A DNA stretch of 64,000 nucleotides from Actinomycetota bacterium (GCA_018896525.1 JAHIMR010000038.1:17755-81754), one strand, 5' to 3'. Shown: positions 1 through 8,270, numbered from the stretch's first letter. The notes: generated by a model from the letters alone, not told the origin. Translations and numbers: made by a program.

Positions 1-257
1 CCGGGCGCGTTGAACACCCCCCAGCCGGTGCTGTGCGCCTTGAACCGCACGTGGTGCCTGTTGCACACCTTGACTATCCCCTGCACCTCCTCGGTACTGC
101 AGGGCAGCGCCACCGCCGCCGGCCTGTTGAGCCACGGCGAGGGGGTGGGGTTGAACACTATCTGGTAGGTGTAACCGTCCAGTATCGCCGGCTCCCTGGA
201 GATGTTGTCAGGACCGACAACCTCCTCGAACTCCCTGTATACGGCATCGTCAAGCAT
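1..257 (-). CDS. FAD-binding oxidase, N-terminal part (runs off window)
   Basis: Reading leftward from ATG at 257 gives 85 codons to the window edge with no stop. The visible part has the start of a GlcD/vanillyl-alcohol-oxidase-type FAD-binding fold: a line giving D-G-Y-T-Y, then a PAAVALPCSTEEVQGIVKVC stretch, where the family has 'P..V..P.s.eeV..iv..a', followed by a Thr-Gly-Trp-Gly segment in the place of the flavin pyrophosphate loop. The start overlaps the stop of the upstream Fe-S gene by 8 nt (ATGCTTGA), so the two are almost certainly translated together. It is a second flavin oxidase in the operon (the other is at 1526-2995). Substrate unknown; glycolate, lactate or another 2-hydroxy acid or acyl compound is possible. 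Confidence 0.8.
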   Translation of the reverse strand, partial: MLDDAVYREFEEVVGPDNISREPAILDGYTYQIVFNPTPSPWLNRPAAVALPCSTEEVQGIVKVCNRHHVRFKAHSTGWGVFNAP

Positions 258-1524
258 CCGGCTCACTTCCCAGCGATCTTGCCAGTAGTTCCATCAGGTC
301 CAGGACCTCCAGGTCCTCGTCTCTCTCCTCGAGGGCGTCGGTAAAGCTCCTCTCGCACCATGGGCAGGCGGTCACTATCGCCTGCGCGCCGGTCGCCAGC
401 GCCTCGTCCACCCTCTCGTTTGCCGACCACGAGTTGAACTCCGGGTACGCCTCCATAACTCCACCCCCGGCGCCGCAGCACCAGGCGTACTCCCGGATGC
501 GCTCCATCTCCACGAGTTCGACCGCCGGCAAGCGGGAGAGGATCTCCCGCGGCGCGTCGTAGACCCCACGTGTTCCGGACATCTTGAACGCCGAAGGCCT
601 CTTCAGCTTGTCCTCCCCTTCCCACTCACGGTACGGCTCCCCCCGCCTCCCCAGGTGGCAGGGGTCGTGATAGGTGACCTTGAGCGGGACCTTGACGGTC
701 GGCCTTATCCGGCCCTGCCCCATCAGCATCTCCACATACTCGACCACGTGGAGGACCTCTACCCCAAGCTCCTTTCCCACCATCGGGTACAGCTGCTTGA
801 ACGCCCCGTAGCAGTCGGAGCAGGGAGTGACCAGCTTGCTGCAGCCTGACGCCTTGACCCTGCTGGCGAAGTCCTCGGCGTACTTCTCCAGCTCGCCCCG
901 GTACCCGACCTCGAAAGCCCGGCCGCCGCAGCAGGCCTCGTCCGCCCCGGCGATCCCCAGGTCCACGCCCGCGTCGCTCAGGATGCTCGCCGCCCCCCGG
1001 ACCACTCCCCTCAGCCCTTCGTCGTAGGAGAGCCGGCACCCCGCGTGGAAGAGGACGTCGGCTTTCTCCTTGTTGATATCCTTGAGGCCGAGGTCCTTCG
1101 CCCAGTCGCCCCTGGCCGACTTGGGCTCGCCGAACACGTTGTCCTCCTGCTTCATCGCGTCGACCATCATCATGTGCTCGGGCAGCATCATCCCGTTCTC
1201 CACGCAGGCGAACCGCAGTTCCTCGATGACCCGAAGCACGTCGATGTCGTCCCGGTAGATTTTGCAGGAGACCTCACAGGCGCCGCACATGACGCACTTG
1301 TATATGATATCCGCGACTTCCTCGGTGAGCTCCACCCTGTCCTCGAGAAGCGACAGCCCCAGGATGAGCCTTCCGCCCCCGGAGTAGGAGTGAAAGTTGT
1401 ACCTGGAGATGCTGGGGCACACGGTGGCGCAATCGACGCTCTTTATCTGGGCGAACGGCACCCACTTGCAGATGGAACAGCGGGAGCATCCCCGAATATC
1501 TCTTTCGTACTCTCGAAGAGCCAC
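250..1524 (-). CDS. Fe-S oxidoreductase with two CCG domains (GlpC/HdrD/GlcF-like)
   Basis: A 424-residue soluble electron-transfer subunit. The N-terminus carries cysteines spaced for Fe-S clusters: C13-x2-C16-x2-C19 with later C32 and C36-Pro, and a clean C-x2-C-x2-C-x3-C at about residues 75-85 (YKCVMCGACEVSCK). The C-terminal half has the two cysteine-rich CCG modules of GlpC, HdrD and glycolate oxidase subunits: ACCGG near 200, TPCSDC, DPCHLG near 290, WCCGAGGG near 350 and TACPWC near 390. It lies between two FAD-binding oxidases, one base after the first and overlapping the second, so it probably passes electrons from these flavoproteins to a quinone, ferredoxin or electron-transfer flavoprotein. 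Physiological substrate not determinable from sequence. Confidence 0.88.
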   Translation of the reverse strand: MALREYERDIRGCSRCSICKWVPFAQIKSVDCATVCPSISRYNFHSYSGGGRLILGLSLLEDRVELTEEVADIIYKCVMCGACEVSCKIYRDDIDVLRVIEELRFACVENGMMLPEHMMMVDAMKQEDNVFGEPKSARGDWAKDLGLKDINKEKADVLFHAGCRLSYDEGLRGVVRGAASILSDAGVDLGIAGADEACCGGRAFEVGYRGELEKYAEDFASRVKASGCSKLVTPCSDCYGAFKQLYPMVGKELGVEVLHVVEYVEMLMGQGRIRPTVKVPLKVTYHDPCHLGRRGEPYREWEGEDKLKRPSAFKMSGTRGVYDAPREILSRLPAVELVEMERIREYAWCCGAGGGVMEAYPEFNSWSANERVDEALATGAQAIVTACPWCERSFTDALEERDEDLEVLDLMELLARSLGSEPDA

Positions 1525-1525
1525 T

Positions 1526-2995
1526 TCAAACCACCCGGTACGGTATTTTTCCGGGATTCAGTATCCCGTCGGGGTCCAGCATCTTCCCGATCTTGCCCAG
1601 GAGCATCGCCGTGTCGGGGCACCTGTCGAACGGGAGCTCGCACCAGGGCCCGAACGGGCGCGAGAAGAACCCGCCACTGTCCATGAGCCGCCTTATCGCG
1701 GAGTCACACAACCCCCTGACCTTCTGCCTCTCCCCTTCATCCCCCTCGTCGTAGTACAGGGTAAACTCCACGTGGCAGGACCTTCCCTGTTGAATCGGCT
1801 GCACGTACATCCCTATGTTGCCGGAGGGATACTCCGCCTTCTTCGCCTCCTCCTCCATCAACTCCAGGAAGGAAGGGACCATCTCCAGCGTCGCGATGAG
1901 GAAGATGTCGGCGAAGCCCCCCAGGTACCCGAACTTCCAGTACGGCTCGCCTGAGGTCCCATCGAGCACGCCCCCGATGTCCTCCTCGCTTACGCCCGCG
2001 AGCGACCGGCACGGCTCCAGCCCCTCCGCCCCGGCAAGGTCCCCGATGTCGTTCACCTGGTAGGAGACCCTGTCCGAGGGAAAGTACTTGAAGCCCGCCA
2101 CGCGGTAGATGAGTGACCACGGCGGCAGTCGCCCCTTCAGCTCCTCGATCTCTTCCCTGTCGCCCCCCACGATGGCCGCGAGGTCCGTTCCGTTGAGCAC
2201 CAGGAACTCCTCGCCCAGCTTTCGCCGAAGCATCGAGTACACCAGGCCAAGGAGCTCTCCAAAGCTGTCGGCGGCAACGATGAACGTCCTGCTGGCCGAT
2301 GGGAGCGGCTCCAGGCGCACCGAGGCCCAGGTCACGAGCCCCACGGTTCCCCTGGCCCCCTGTACGACCCTTATCAGGTCGCTCTGGCCCGGCCCCATGG
2401 GGTTCTTCTGGTATCGCTCGGATGCCCACTGGTCCTCCAGGTCTCCCGGCCCGGCGGCGGACCCGGTCCTGAACATATCGCCGGTGCCGAAGATGACTTC
2501 CGCGCACAGGAGAGGGTCGGTAACGTCCCAGTGGTACTTGGGTATGAGTATCGGCTCCCTCTCCAGGTAACTCCCCACCACCGACTTCCCCTCCCGGGGC
2601 AGCAGCGGCATAAGGACCTTCAGGCCTTCCTTTGCGACCTCACGGGCGAGCCGTCCGAAAGTGACCCCCGGCTCGATCAAGGCGACCTTGTTCCTCCGGT
2701 TTATCTTTATAATCCGGTCCATCCCGGTTAGGTCCACGACGACGCTGTCCTCCCGCTCCGGGACGGTATCGCCCCTGAACCGGGGGGGCGCCGAGGAGGA
2801 GGGAACCAGGCCCGCCTTCTCCCGAGCGGCGAGGTTGATTATCTCCACGACCTGCTCCGCGTTCACGGGAGAGACTATGGCGGACGGCGCGCAACCTTCG
2901 GTGAAGCTGTTGTCGCTCGCGTACGCCTCCAGGGACGCCTTCTCTTTGGAGACCCGGTCGGCGCCTACTATTCCCGAGAGTTCCTCGATCATCAA
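1526..2995 (-). CDS. FAD-binding oxidase, GlcD family
   Basis: A 489-residue flavoprotein of the FAD_binding_4 type. The N-terminal domain shows the 'AIVSPVNAEQVVEIINLA' segment and a GVTFGRLAREVAKEGL segment typical of GlcD/lactate dehydrogenase proteins. A central GARGTVGLVTWASVRLEPLP segment corresponds to the 'G..GiiT.a.l.l.p' motif, and the C-terminus ends DPDGILNPGKIPYRVV, the usual 'DP.gilNPGK' finish. Length is normal for the family. The start ATG at 2995 overlaps the stop of the 128-residue protein upstream by 4 nt (ATGA). One odd point is that the pyrophosphate-binding loop, usually rich in Gly and Thr, reads VPSSSAPPRFRGD here, so the mode of FAD binding may be unusual. Works with the adjoining Fe-S protein. 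Confidence 0.87.
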   Translation of the reverse strand: MMIEELSGIVGADRVSKEKASLEAYASDNSFTEGCAPSAIVSPVNAEQVVEIINLAAREKAGLVPSSSAPPRFRGDTVPEREDSVVVDLTGMDRIIKINRRNKVALIEPGVTFGRLAREVAKEGLKVLMPLLPREGKSVVGSYLEREPILIPKYHWDVTDPLLCAEVIFGTGDMFRTGSAAGPGDLEDQWASERYQKNPMGPGQSDLIRVVQGARGTVGLVTWASVRLEPLPSASRTFIVAADSFGELLGLVYSMLRRKLGEEFLVLNGTDLAAIVGGDREEIEELKGRLPPWSLIYRVAGFKYFPSDRVSYQVNDIGDLAGAEGLEPCRSLAGVSEEDIGGVLDGTSGEPYWKFGYLGGFADIFLIATLEMVPSFLELMEEEAKKAEYPSGNIGMYVQPIQQGRSCHVEFTLYYDEGDEGERQKVRGLCDSAIRRLMDSGGFFSRPFGPWCELPFDRCPDTAMLLGKIGKMLDPDGILNPGKIPYRVV

Positions 2996-3378
2996 GGCAA
3001 GGACCTCCCCCCGGGTGCCGGAGCGGCCGCTTCCTCCTGCTCGAGGACCCTGCCCAGGAACCAGTAGATGCCGGAGCCCGTCATCCGCCTTACCAGCGCC
3101 ACGTCCAGGAGGCGCGAGAACACGGCCGCGACGATATCGAACGCCAGGAAGTTCAACAGGAAACCAAACCTTGCGAGATATCTTTCCATCTTCCCGATAG
3201 TGGCGGGTCCTACTTCGTTCATCCCGTTAAGTATCCGCGCCAGGCTGATGGCCTTTTCGTCCTCAAGGCGGGTGATGGCTTCCGCCGCCACCGGCAGCAC
3301 CTTGTCCAGCGCCCCGTGGCGGTAGAACATCTCCAGCAGCTTATAGATTTTCTCCGGGTTGAACTTCAGCCACTCCAT
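2992..3378 (-). CDS. Small conserved-looking protein of unknown function in redox operon
   Basis: A 128-residue protein, not recognised. It looks largely helical, with alternating hydrophobic and charged stretches and a hydrophobic segment at about residues 70-95 (FGFLLNFLAFDIVAAVFSRL) that could be amphipathic or membrane-associated, and a proline/alanine-rich tail. It overlaps the downstream FAD oxidase start by 4 nt and lies 46 nt below the enoyl-CoA hydratase, so it belongs to the operon. It may be a small helper or anchor subunit of the flavin/Fe-S oxidase; that role is inferred from position only. Confidence 0.65.
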   Translation of the reverse strand: MEWLKFNPEKIYKLLEMFYRHGALDKVLPVAAEAITRLEDEKAISLARILNGMNEVGPATIGKMERYLARFGFLLNFLAFDIVAAVFSRLLDVALVRRMTGSGIYWFLGRVLEQEEAAAPAPGGRSLP

Positions 3379-3424
3379 GCCCGCCTTGAAATGCCCTCCC
3401 CTGATGCCGCCGGCAACGCCGTGC

Positions 3425-4255
3425 TTACCTGCCCTTGTACTTCGGCGGTCTCTTCTGTATGAACGCCTGTATACCTTCGGTGAGGTCCTCGGTCCCCACC
3501 AGCTCCGCCATCGCCTCCCGCTCTATCAAGAGCCCACTCTCCAGGTCGGTCTCCATCCCCTCGTTGATGGCACGCTTGGCCATCGCCAGCGACTTCGTCG
3601 CCTTCTGCGCAACTTCGCGTGCGAAGTTCATACTGCCCGATTTCAGTTCCTCCATCATGAACACCCGGTTGACCAGGCCTATCTCCAGGGCCTCGTCGGC
3701 GGTGAGACGCCTGCCCTCGAGAATCAGCTCCGTCGCCCTGCCCTTCCCTATGAGCCGGGGAAGCCGCTGGGTCCCTCCCCCTCCCGGGATAAGCCCCAGG
3801 TTCACCTCGGTCAGGCCGATGGTCCCGGTCCCCCTGGCCATGAAACGGTAGTCGCAACAAAGCGAGAACTCCAACCCCCCGCCCAGGGCGTGGCCGTTTA
3901 TCGCGGCTATGGTGGGAAACGGCAGTCTCTGTACCGCCAGCAGGCTCTCGTTCAGGATGGAACTCATCTCGAACAGTGCCTTCCGCATCAGCTCCATGGG
4001 TTCCACCGGCTCCTTCTCGGACTCCATGAGCTTGCCGATGAGCACAGGGAGGTCCTTGAGGTCGAGCCCCGACATGAAGTACTTCTCCAGGGCGCTGGAG
4101 AACACCACCGCCCGCACCTCCGGGTTGCCCTCCAGTTCCCGGGCGACCTCTCCTATCTCCTCGAAAACGCTAATGCTCATGGCGTTTGCCGGAGGCCTGT
4201 CCATCACTACCTCGGCTACGCCATCGCTGACCTCTATCGAGAAGAACTCGGCCAT
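3425..4255 (-). CDS. Enoyl-CoA hydratase/isomerase family protein
   Basis: A 276-residue crotonase-fold protein. The CoA-binding and oxyanion-hole region AAINGHALGGGLEFSLCCDY (about residues 114-133) and the LTEVNLGLIPGGGGTQRLPR segment (about 149-168) are both intact. The two glutamates that act in water addition by true hydratases are present (Glu in GGGLE and Glu in LTEVN). This favours hydration of 2-enoyl-CoA over other crotonase reactions, although the substrate is unknown. It is the first gene of the minus-strand redox operon, and its upstream region is shared with the divergent thiolase-fold gene. The neighbourhood suggests a degradative acyl-CoA route feeding electrons to the flavin/Fe-S proteins. 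Confidence 0.9.
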   Translation of the reverse strand: MAEFFSIEVSDGVAEVVMDRPPANAMSISVFEEIGEVARELEGNPEVRAVVFSSALEKYFMSGLDLKDLPVLIGKLMESEKEPVEPMELMRKALFEMSSILNESLLAVQRLPFPTIAAINGHALGGGLEFSLCCDYRFMARGTGTIGLTEVNLGLIPGGGGTQRLPRLIGKGRATELILEGRRLTADEALEIGLVNRVFMMEELKSGSMNFAREVAQKATKSLAMAKRAINEGMETDLESGLLIEREAMAELVGTEDLTEGIQAFIQKRPPKYKGR

Positions 4256-4634
4256 ATCGCCCGCCCTCCACTCTCCCGGCCCGACAATTTCCGGCGGCAG
4301 GGATAATATTTTAGATGTACATATTTAAGATATAATAGTTTCTCGCCAAACAATTTGCAAGCCCCTTTTCCAAATACGTTGACGGCCCCTTTCTCCGTTC
4401 CGGCCACTCACGGAAATGAATCACACCAGCAGGCAACTCCACTGTGAAAGGTCGATGAATCCACCAGGTTCCAGGACATTTTGCATGTAAACTATTGATA
4501 CCATAAAATATAATTGCTATTATGCCCTTACGGTCGGCGGAAACCGGTACGTTCGGCATCAGGTCCCCGGTTCCCCGCCGTTCGTAGTCAGGCGATTTAG
4601 AGGTATCAAACTGTCAGTTGACGCCGGAGGAGTT
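4256..4634. promoter_or_regulatory. Divergent intergenic region with AT-rich island
   Basis: This 379-bp gap between divergent operons is much richer in A+T than the neighbouring genes, especially 4300-4350 and 4490-4525. A TATAAT hexamer lies at 4331-4336 on the plus strand but no good -35 box precedes it at the usual distance. Short open frames here have no family resemblance or good codon use. It most likely carries the promoters of both operons. A ribosome-binding site (GGAGGAG) sits just before the ATG at 4635. Confidence 0.45.
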
Positions 4635-5801
4635 ATGAAAGCTGGAGTGATAGGGGTATCAGCGCTGCCGGTAGGCAGGCACCAGGGGGAGAACGCGGAC
4701 TTACTCCTGTACCGACTGTTACGGGACGCACTGGATGACGCCGGTGTGGATAAGTCCGAGGTCCAGGCGTTATTCACCACGCCCGAGGGTTTCACCGTAA
4801 GGTGCACCAAGATAAGGGCGGCCCGCCTCGCCGAGTACATGGGTTTGGAGCTTCGCTCGGCCCTGGTGGTGGAGAACGGGGGCGCCTCCAGCGCGCTGGG
4901 GGTCAAGTCGCTGGTACGAGAGATCGAGGCGGGACGGGTGGACGTGGGCGTGGTCTTCTCCTCAGAGGTGGAGAAGTACAAGTTCTCGCCCCCCGAGGAC
5001 CTTCACGCCATCATGGACATCAACGCCCTCTACCTCCCCCACGACTGCCTCTACGGCCTTATGACCGCCACCCCCTACTATGCCCTGAGCATGCAGAGGT
5101 ACATGTGGGAGTACGGGATATCCCACGAGGAGATAGCAAAGGTCGCGGTCCTGCTGCGGGAGAACGCGGGCAGGAACCCGCTGGCGCAGTACAGGGACCC
5201 GATCACGGTCGAGGACGTACTCGCCTCCAGGCCCGTCTCCCCTCCCATCCGGCTCCTCGACTGCAGCCCGGCATCCGACGGGGGAGCGGCGGTGGTTATC
5301 GCCTCGGAGGAGTACATCAAACGCAGGCGGAAAGACGCGGCCTACATCACAGGCATCGGGGAGTGGCACGACGACTCTCACTTCATCCCGCCGACAGACG
5401 GCATCACCCACTTCCCGGCCATCGCGAAGGCAACGGCCGAGGCGATGGATGCCGCCGGGAGGAAGATCGAGGACGTGGACGTGGCCGAGGTCTACGGCGT
5501 GTTCACCTCCTCGGAGCTCATCACCTACGAGGACGTTGGCTTTTTCTCCAGGGGCAAGGCGCCCGAGGCGGTGGCTGCAGGTGAGACCGCGATAGGCGGG
5601 AGCATCCCCATCAACCCCAGTGGGGGGAGGCTATCGTTCGGACACCCGTTCTACGTGACCCCACTGCTGGAGATCGCCGAGATCTACTGGCAGCTTACCG
5701 GGAAGGCAGGCGAGAGGCAGGTCAGGGACCCCCGTGTGGGACTGGCGGAGGCCGAGCACGGGATGATGAACGGAAGCATAGTACTCGTACTGGAAGTATA
5801 G
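4635..5801 (+). CDS. Thiolase-fold protein (SCP-x/Ltp-like) lacking the nucleophilic cysteine
   Basis: A 388-residue protein of the thiolase superfamily, SCP-x/lipid-transfer-protein branch. The C-terminal half has the conserved VDVAEVYGVFTSSELITYED stretch, a GGRLSFGHP motif (the catalytic His loop) near 330 and a final EHGMMNGSIVLVLEV strand. At the place where thiolases have 'ACASG' it reads VENGGASSALGV (about residues 76-87), so no cysteine nucleophile is present. Similar Cys-less proteins in this branch include the Ltp2-type retro-aldolases that work with a DUF35 partner. A DUF35 gene follows 18 nt downstream, supporting a two-subunit complex. Cleavage or formation of a C-C bond on an acyl-CoA is plausible; true thiolysis is doubtful. 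Confidence 0.82.
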   Translation: MKAGVIGVSALPVGRHQGENADLLLYRLLRDALDDAGVDKSEVQALFTTPEGFTVRCTKIRAARLAEYMGLELRSALVVENGGASSALGVKSLVREIEAGRVDVGVVFSSEVEKYKFSPPEDLHAIMDINALYLPHDCLYGLMTATPYYALSMQRYMWEYGISHEEIAKVAVLLRENAGRNPLAQYRDPITVEDVLASRPVSPPIRLLDCSPASDGGAAVVIASEEYIKRRRKDAAYITGIGEWHDDSHFIPPTDGITHFPAIAKATAEAMDAAGRKIEDVDVAEVYGVFTSSELITYEDVGFFSRGKAPEAVAAGETAIGGSIPINPSGGRLSFGHPFYVTPLLEIAEIYWQLTGKAGERQVRDPRVGLAEAEHGMMNGSIVLVLEV

Positions 5802-5819
5802 CAAGACGGAGGGCAACTG

Positions 5820-6236
5820 ATGACGCAACCAATGGGATGGCCCGACTGGCGCGACGTCGATGGGCGCATGCTGGAGTTCCTGGAGCGGTTGAAGGAGAGA
5901 GAGTTCGCCACCACCTTCTGTGACGACTGTGAAACCTGCTTCTTCCCGCCGCAGGGTTTCTGCCCGGAGTGCTTCTCGGAGAAGGTGAGCTTCAAGGAGC
6001 CGGAGGGGAAGGCGACGTTGTACGCTTTTACCCAGATCGACCGGAGCTTCCGCTTCGCCGCCCCCGACGTGATAGGTGTAGTCGAGATCGAGGGGGTCAG
6101 GGGCAGGGTGCTCTCCAGGATAGACGCGCCGATTGAGGAACTGGAGATAGGCATGGACCTCACGCTCGATTTCATCGACGTCGGCGAAGGGTACCTGCTG
6201 CACCAGTTCCGTCCCGCCATGCCTGCGGGCGCGTAA
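5820..6236 (+). CDS. DUF35 zinc-ribbon/OB-fold protein, partner of thiolase-fold enzyme
   Basis: A 138-residue protein. The rubredoxin-like zinc ribbon is at about residues 39-58 (C-x2-C ... C-x2-C in FCDDCETCFF and FCPECF). It is followed by an OB-fold β-barrel with the usual 'G.ve..tqid.s.rf..Pdvig.vei.G' course. DUF35 proteins bind thiolase-superfamily enzymes and help carry the CoA substrate, in archaeal acetoacetyl-CoA synthesis, benzylsuccinate β-oxidation and steroid side-chain cleavage. A GGAGGG site precedes the ATG, and the gene directly follows the thiolase-fold gene, so a stable complex is expected. Confidence 0.88.
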   Translation: MTQPMGWPDWRDVDGRMLEFLERLKEREFATTFCDDCETCFFPPQGFCPECFSEKVSFKEPEGKATLYAFTQIDRSFRFAAPDVIGVVEIEGVRGRVLSRIDAPIEELEIGMDLTLDFIDVGEGYLLHQFRPAMPAGA

Positions 6237-6282
6237 GGTACGGGCCAACAGCGTAAGGACCCGGTTGAAGGAGTGCACCGAG

Positions 6283-6399
6283 GTGACCCCGGATAAGATA
6301 GAATTGGAGCTGGACCGGGAGAGACTCGAGGCCCGGCTGTTCGAGAAGACGGGGATAAAAGCCGAGTACGTAGTCGAGCAAAGGCCGGTGTACCTATAG
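6283..6399 (+). CDS. Possible 38-residue small protein
   Basis: A GTG start at 6283 preceded at 9 nt by AAGGAG opens a 38-codon frame ending TAG at 6397-6399. The product is highly charged and looks helical (ELELDRERLEARLFEKTGIK). Codon choice resembles neighbouring genes, with G/C-ending codons. It lies between the DUF35 and DUF169 genes in the same direction. No family recognised; it could be a chance frame. Confidence 0.4.
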   Translation: MTPDKIELELDRERLEARLFEKTGIKAEYVVEQRPVYL

Positions 6400-6422
6400 C
6401 CGTACCCTCCCTTAAGGACTGC

Positions 6423-7169
6423 TTGGATTTGAGCGAGAAAATGAACCAGGAGATGGCCCGGAGGCTCGTTGAACTCCTGGACCTTGCCTCCGAACCGGTA
6501 GCGATAACTTACTCCGATCACCCCGACGACGAAGGCGGGCGCGAGGGCAGATACGTCTGCGTAGCGGTTAAGCACGCGTTCAAGGGAAAGACGGTGAACC
6601 TCTCGCGCAAGAGCGTCGTGTGCGTGGGGGGGATCCACTGGCTGGGTTTCATGGACCTTCAGGAGATGCTTGTCGCGTTCTTGGTCTGGCTGGAGCAGTC
6701 GTTCGTGGACAGCGACGCCTGCCGCCGCTGGTTCCGCTCGACACCCACCCCACCGTTCGGCAAGGCGGAGTACGTGGTCTTAAAGCCGCTTGCCCGGTGC
6801 GAGGAAACCCCCGACCTCGTCGCCCTTCTCGTCAACGCGGGGCAGGCGGAGGCCGTCCAGGGCCTGCTCACGTTCCGTGACGCCGAGTTCATCATGCCCC
6901 AGAGGTTCGCGTCCACCTGCCAGGGAACCATCACCAACCCGCTGGCGACCGGCGCTCCATCTTTCTGCCTCCCCGACGCCGTCTCCCGCAAGTTCGCGAA
7001 GTTTACCGACAACGACATCATCATCAGCATGCCGTACCCGTTCGCGGAAGAGATGGTTAACAATATCGACGGGTGGGACGTTGATATCGACGCCCTCTTC
7101 CGCCAGATAGTAAAACTCAACCGCGGCGGCAGGGTCCCCGAAGGCAACGACGGCGCAGCCACCCCTTGA
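6423..7169 (+). CDS. DUF169 family protein
   Basis: A 248-residue protein of the DUF169 family, recognised by the early LASEPVAITYSD segment, a middle cysteine-containing VCVGGIHWLGF, the repeated 'l.plar.ee.PDlv.llvnagQa..l' segment, and a late CQGTITNPLATGAPSFCLPD. These proteins are soluble, frequent in anaerobes and of unknown biochemical role; the conserved cysteines suggest metal or cofactor binding. TTG at 6423 has an AAGGA just upstream, while ATG at 6441 is an alternative start. It is the last gene of the plus-strand thiolase operon. Confidence 0.8.
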   Translation: MDLSEKMNQEMARRLVELLDLASEPVAITYSDHPDDEGGREGRYVCVAVKHAFKGKTVNLSRKSVVCVGGIHWLGFMDLQEMLVAFLVWLEQSFVDSDACRRWFRSTPTPPFGKAEYVVLKPLARCEETPDLVALLVNAGQAEAVQGLLTFRDAEFIMPQRFASTCQGTITNPLATGAPSFCLPDAVSRKFAKFTDNDIIISMPYPFAEEMVNNIDGWDVDIDALFRQIVKLNRGGRVPEGNDGAATP

Positions 7170-7286
7170 GCCGGCACTCTCAGTCCCGGGTCTTTCTACC
7201 ACGGGCGGACTGGAATCCACCCTCAAACGGGGGCCTGCGTCGGGCTGGATGAGAGCCCGCCCTCAAGTAACTTTAGGGAAGGGCCA

Positions 7287-8093
7287 CTATCCTATGCTGG
7301 TCCTCGCTTCCAGCCGCCGGAAGAGCTCCCCCCGGGTATCCACTGCAGGGTCACACTCGACCCGTATGTTCCCCCTGGGGCATACAATGGCGCACCTCCC
7401 GCAGCATTTGCAGAAATCGGAGAACTCCGGACCCTCATCACCGAGTTCGATAGCGCCCAGGCAGCATGTCCTCGCGCACTGCCCGCACCCGGAGCAATCG
7501 CCACCGGCCACCATCGAGAGTCCGGGGAGCCGCAGGATTCGATTGCGATAGGCGACTGGGCCCCCCCTCATGTTTACCCGAACGGTACAGCAGCAGTCGC
7601 AACAGAAGCAGACGACCAGCATCCTTCGATACTCTTTTATGCCGAAGAGAAACGCGTCAAAGGAGGCGTGGAGAACCAGGGGGAGAAGACCATGGTTTAT
7701 TGCCAGCGTTGCGTGTTCCTTTCCCTCTTCCTTTGAGGCGGGCTTTCCAAGCCATGGATTGATGTCGCGAACCCCCTCGCCAAGGACGAGACACCCGATC
7801 TCAGCGGGGAAGTTGGAACAGCCGGCCGTGGAACGACACAAGCAACTGTCCGCGATGAAGCAGAGGCTAGCGCGGTCAACTAACTCGAAGAGCAACTGCA
7901 TGGGCAGAGCGCTCTCCGGCGGGACCTCGATATCCTCTCCCACGGGTATCCAGGTGCAATCGGTGTTCCGCTCGTTTACTAGCCTGGTACCGAGGTACTT
8001 GTCGACAAACGGAATGCGGACGATACTCTTCAGGGGGCCGCCGATGGGCCAGAGCTTCTCCACGACTTTATAGAAGGCAACGGACCGGCTCAC
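7287..8093 (-). CDS. Cysteine-rich 4Fe-4S ferredoxin-type protein
   Basis: A 268-residue protein with two regular [4Fe-4S] ferredoxin motifs near the C-terminus (DCSGCGQCARTCCLGAI and FCKCCGRCAIVCPRGNI). The N-terminal two thirds is an extra domain with its own cysteine clusters: SCLCRSTAGC at about residues 83-92, EIGC, and a dense VVCFCCDCCC at about 159-168. Such proteins are seen in syntrophic and other anaerobic bacteria and probably hold additional Fe-S clusters. Electron transfer is likely, the partner unknown. It converges on the DUF169 gene, separated by about 120 nt, and is monocistronic or first in line with no close minus-strand follower. Confidence 0.82.
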   Translation of the reverse strand: MSRSVAFYKVVEKLWPIGGPLKSIVRIPFVDKYLGTRLVNERNTDCTWIPVGEDIEVPPESALPMQLLFELVDRASLCFIADSCLCRSTAGCSNFPAEIGCLVLGEGVRDINPWLGKPASKEEGKEHATLAINHGLLPLVLHASFDAFLFGIKEYRRMLVVCFCCDCCCTVRVNMRGGPVAYRNRILRLPGLSMVAGGDCSGCGQCARTCCLGAIELGDEGPEFSDFCKCCGRCAIVCPRGNIRVECDPAVDTRGELFRRLEARTSIG

Positions 8094-8270
8094 GGGCTAT
8101 ACTCCCGGGATTGCTGTCTCGAAATCATTCCCTGATATCCAGCGTTCGGCGTCTTCGCCCCCGGACAACAGCATTGTATCATGCCACGGGCCGGCCTTCC
8201 GCTCCCGGGACGGATTTGGTGTGCAAAGGGGGGACCGACCATCAAACGTACGACGTTTCCTCAAGAGGTA

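Noticed and set aside
4311-4559. 82-codon minus-strand frame in the divergent promoter region
   Set aside because: AT-rich, unlike local codon use, no ribosome-binding site or domain, and it fills a region expected to hold two promoters.
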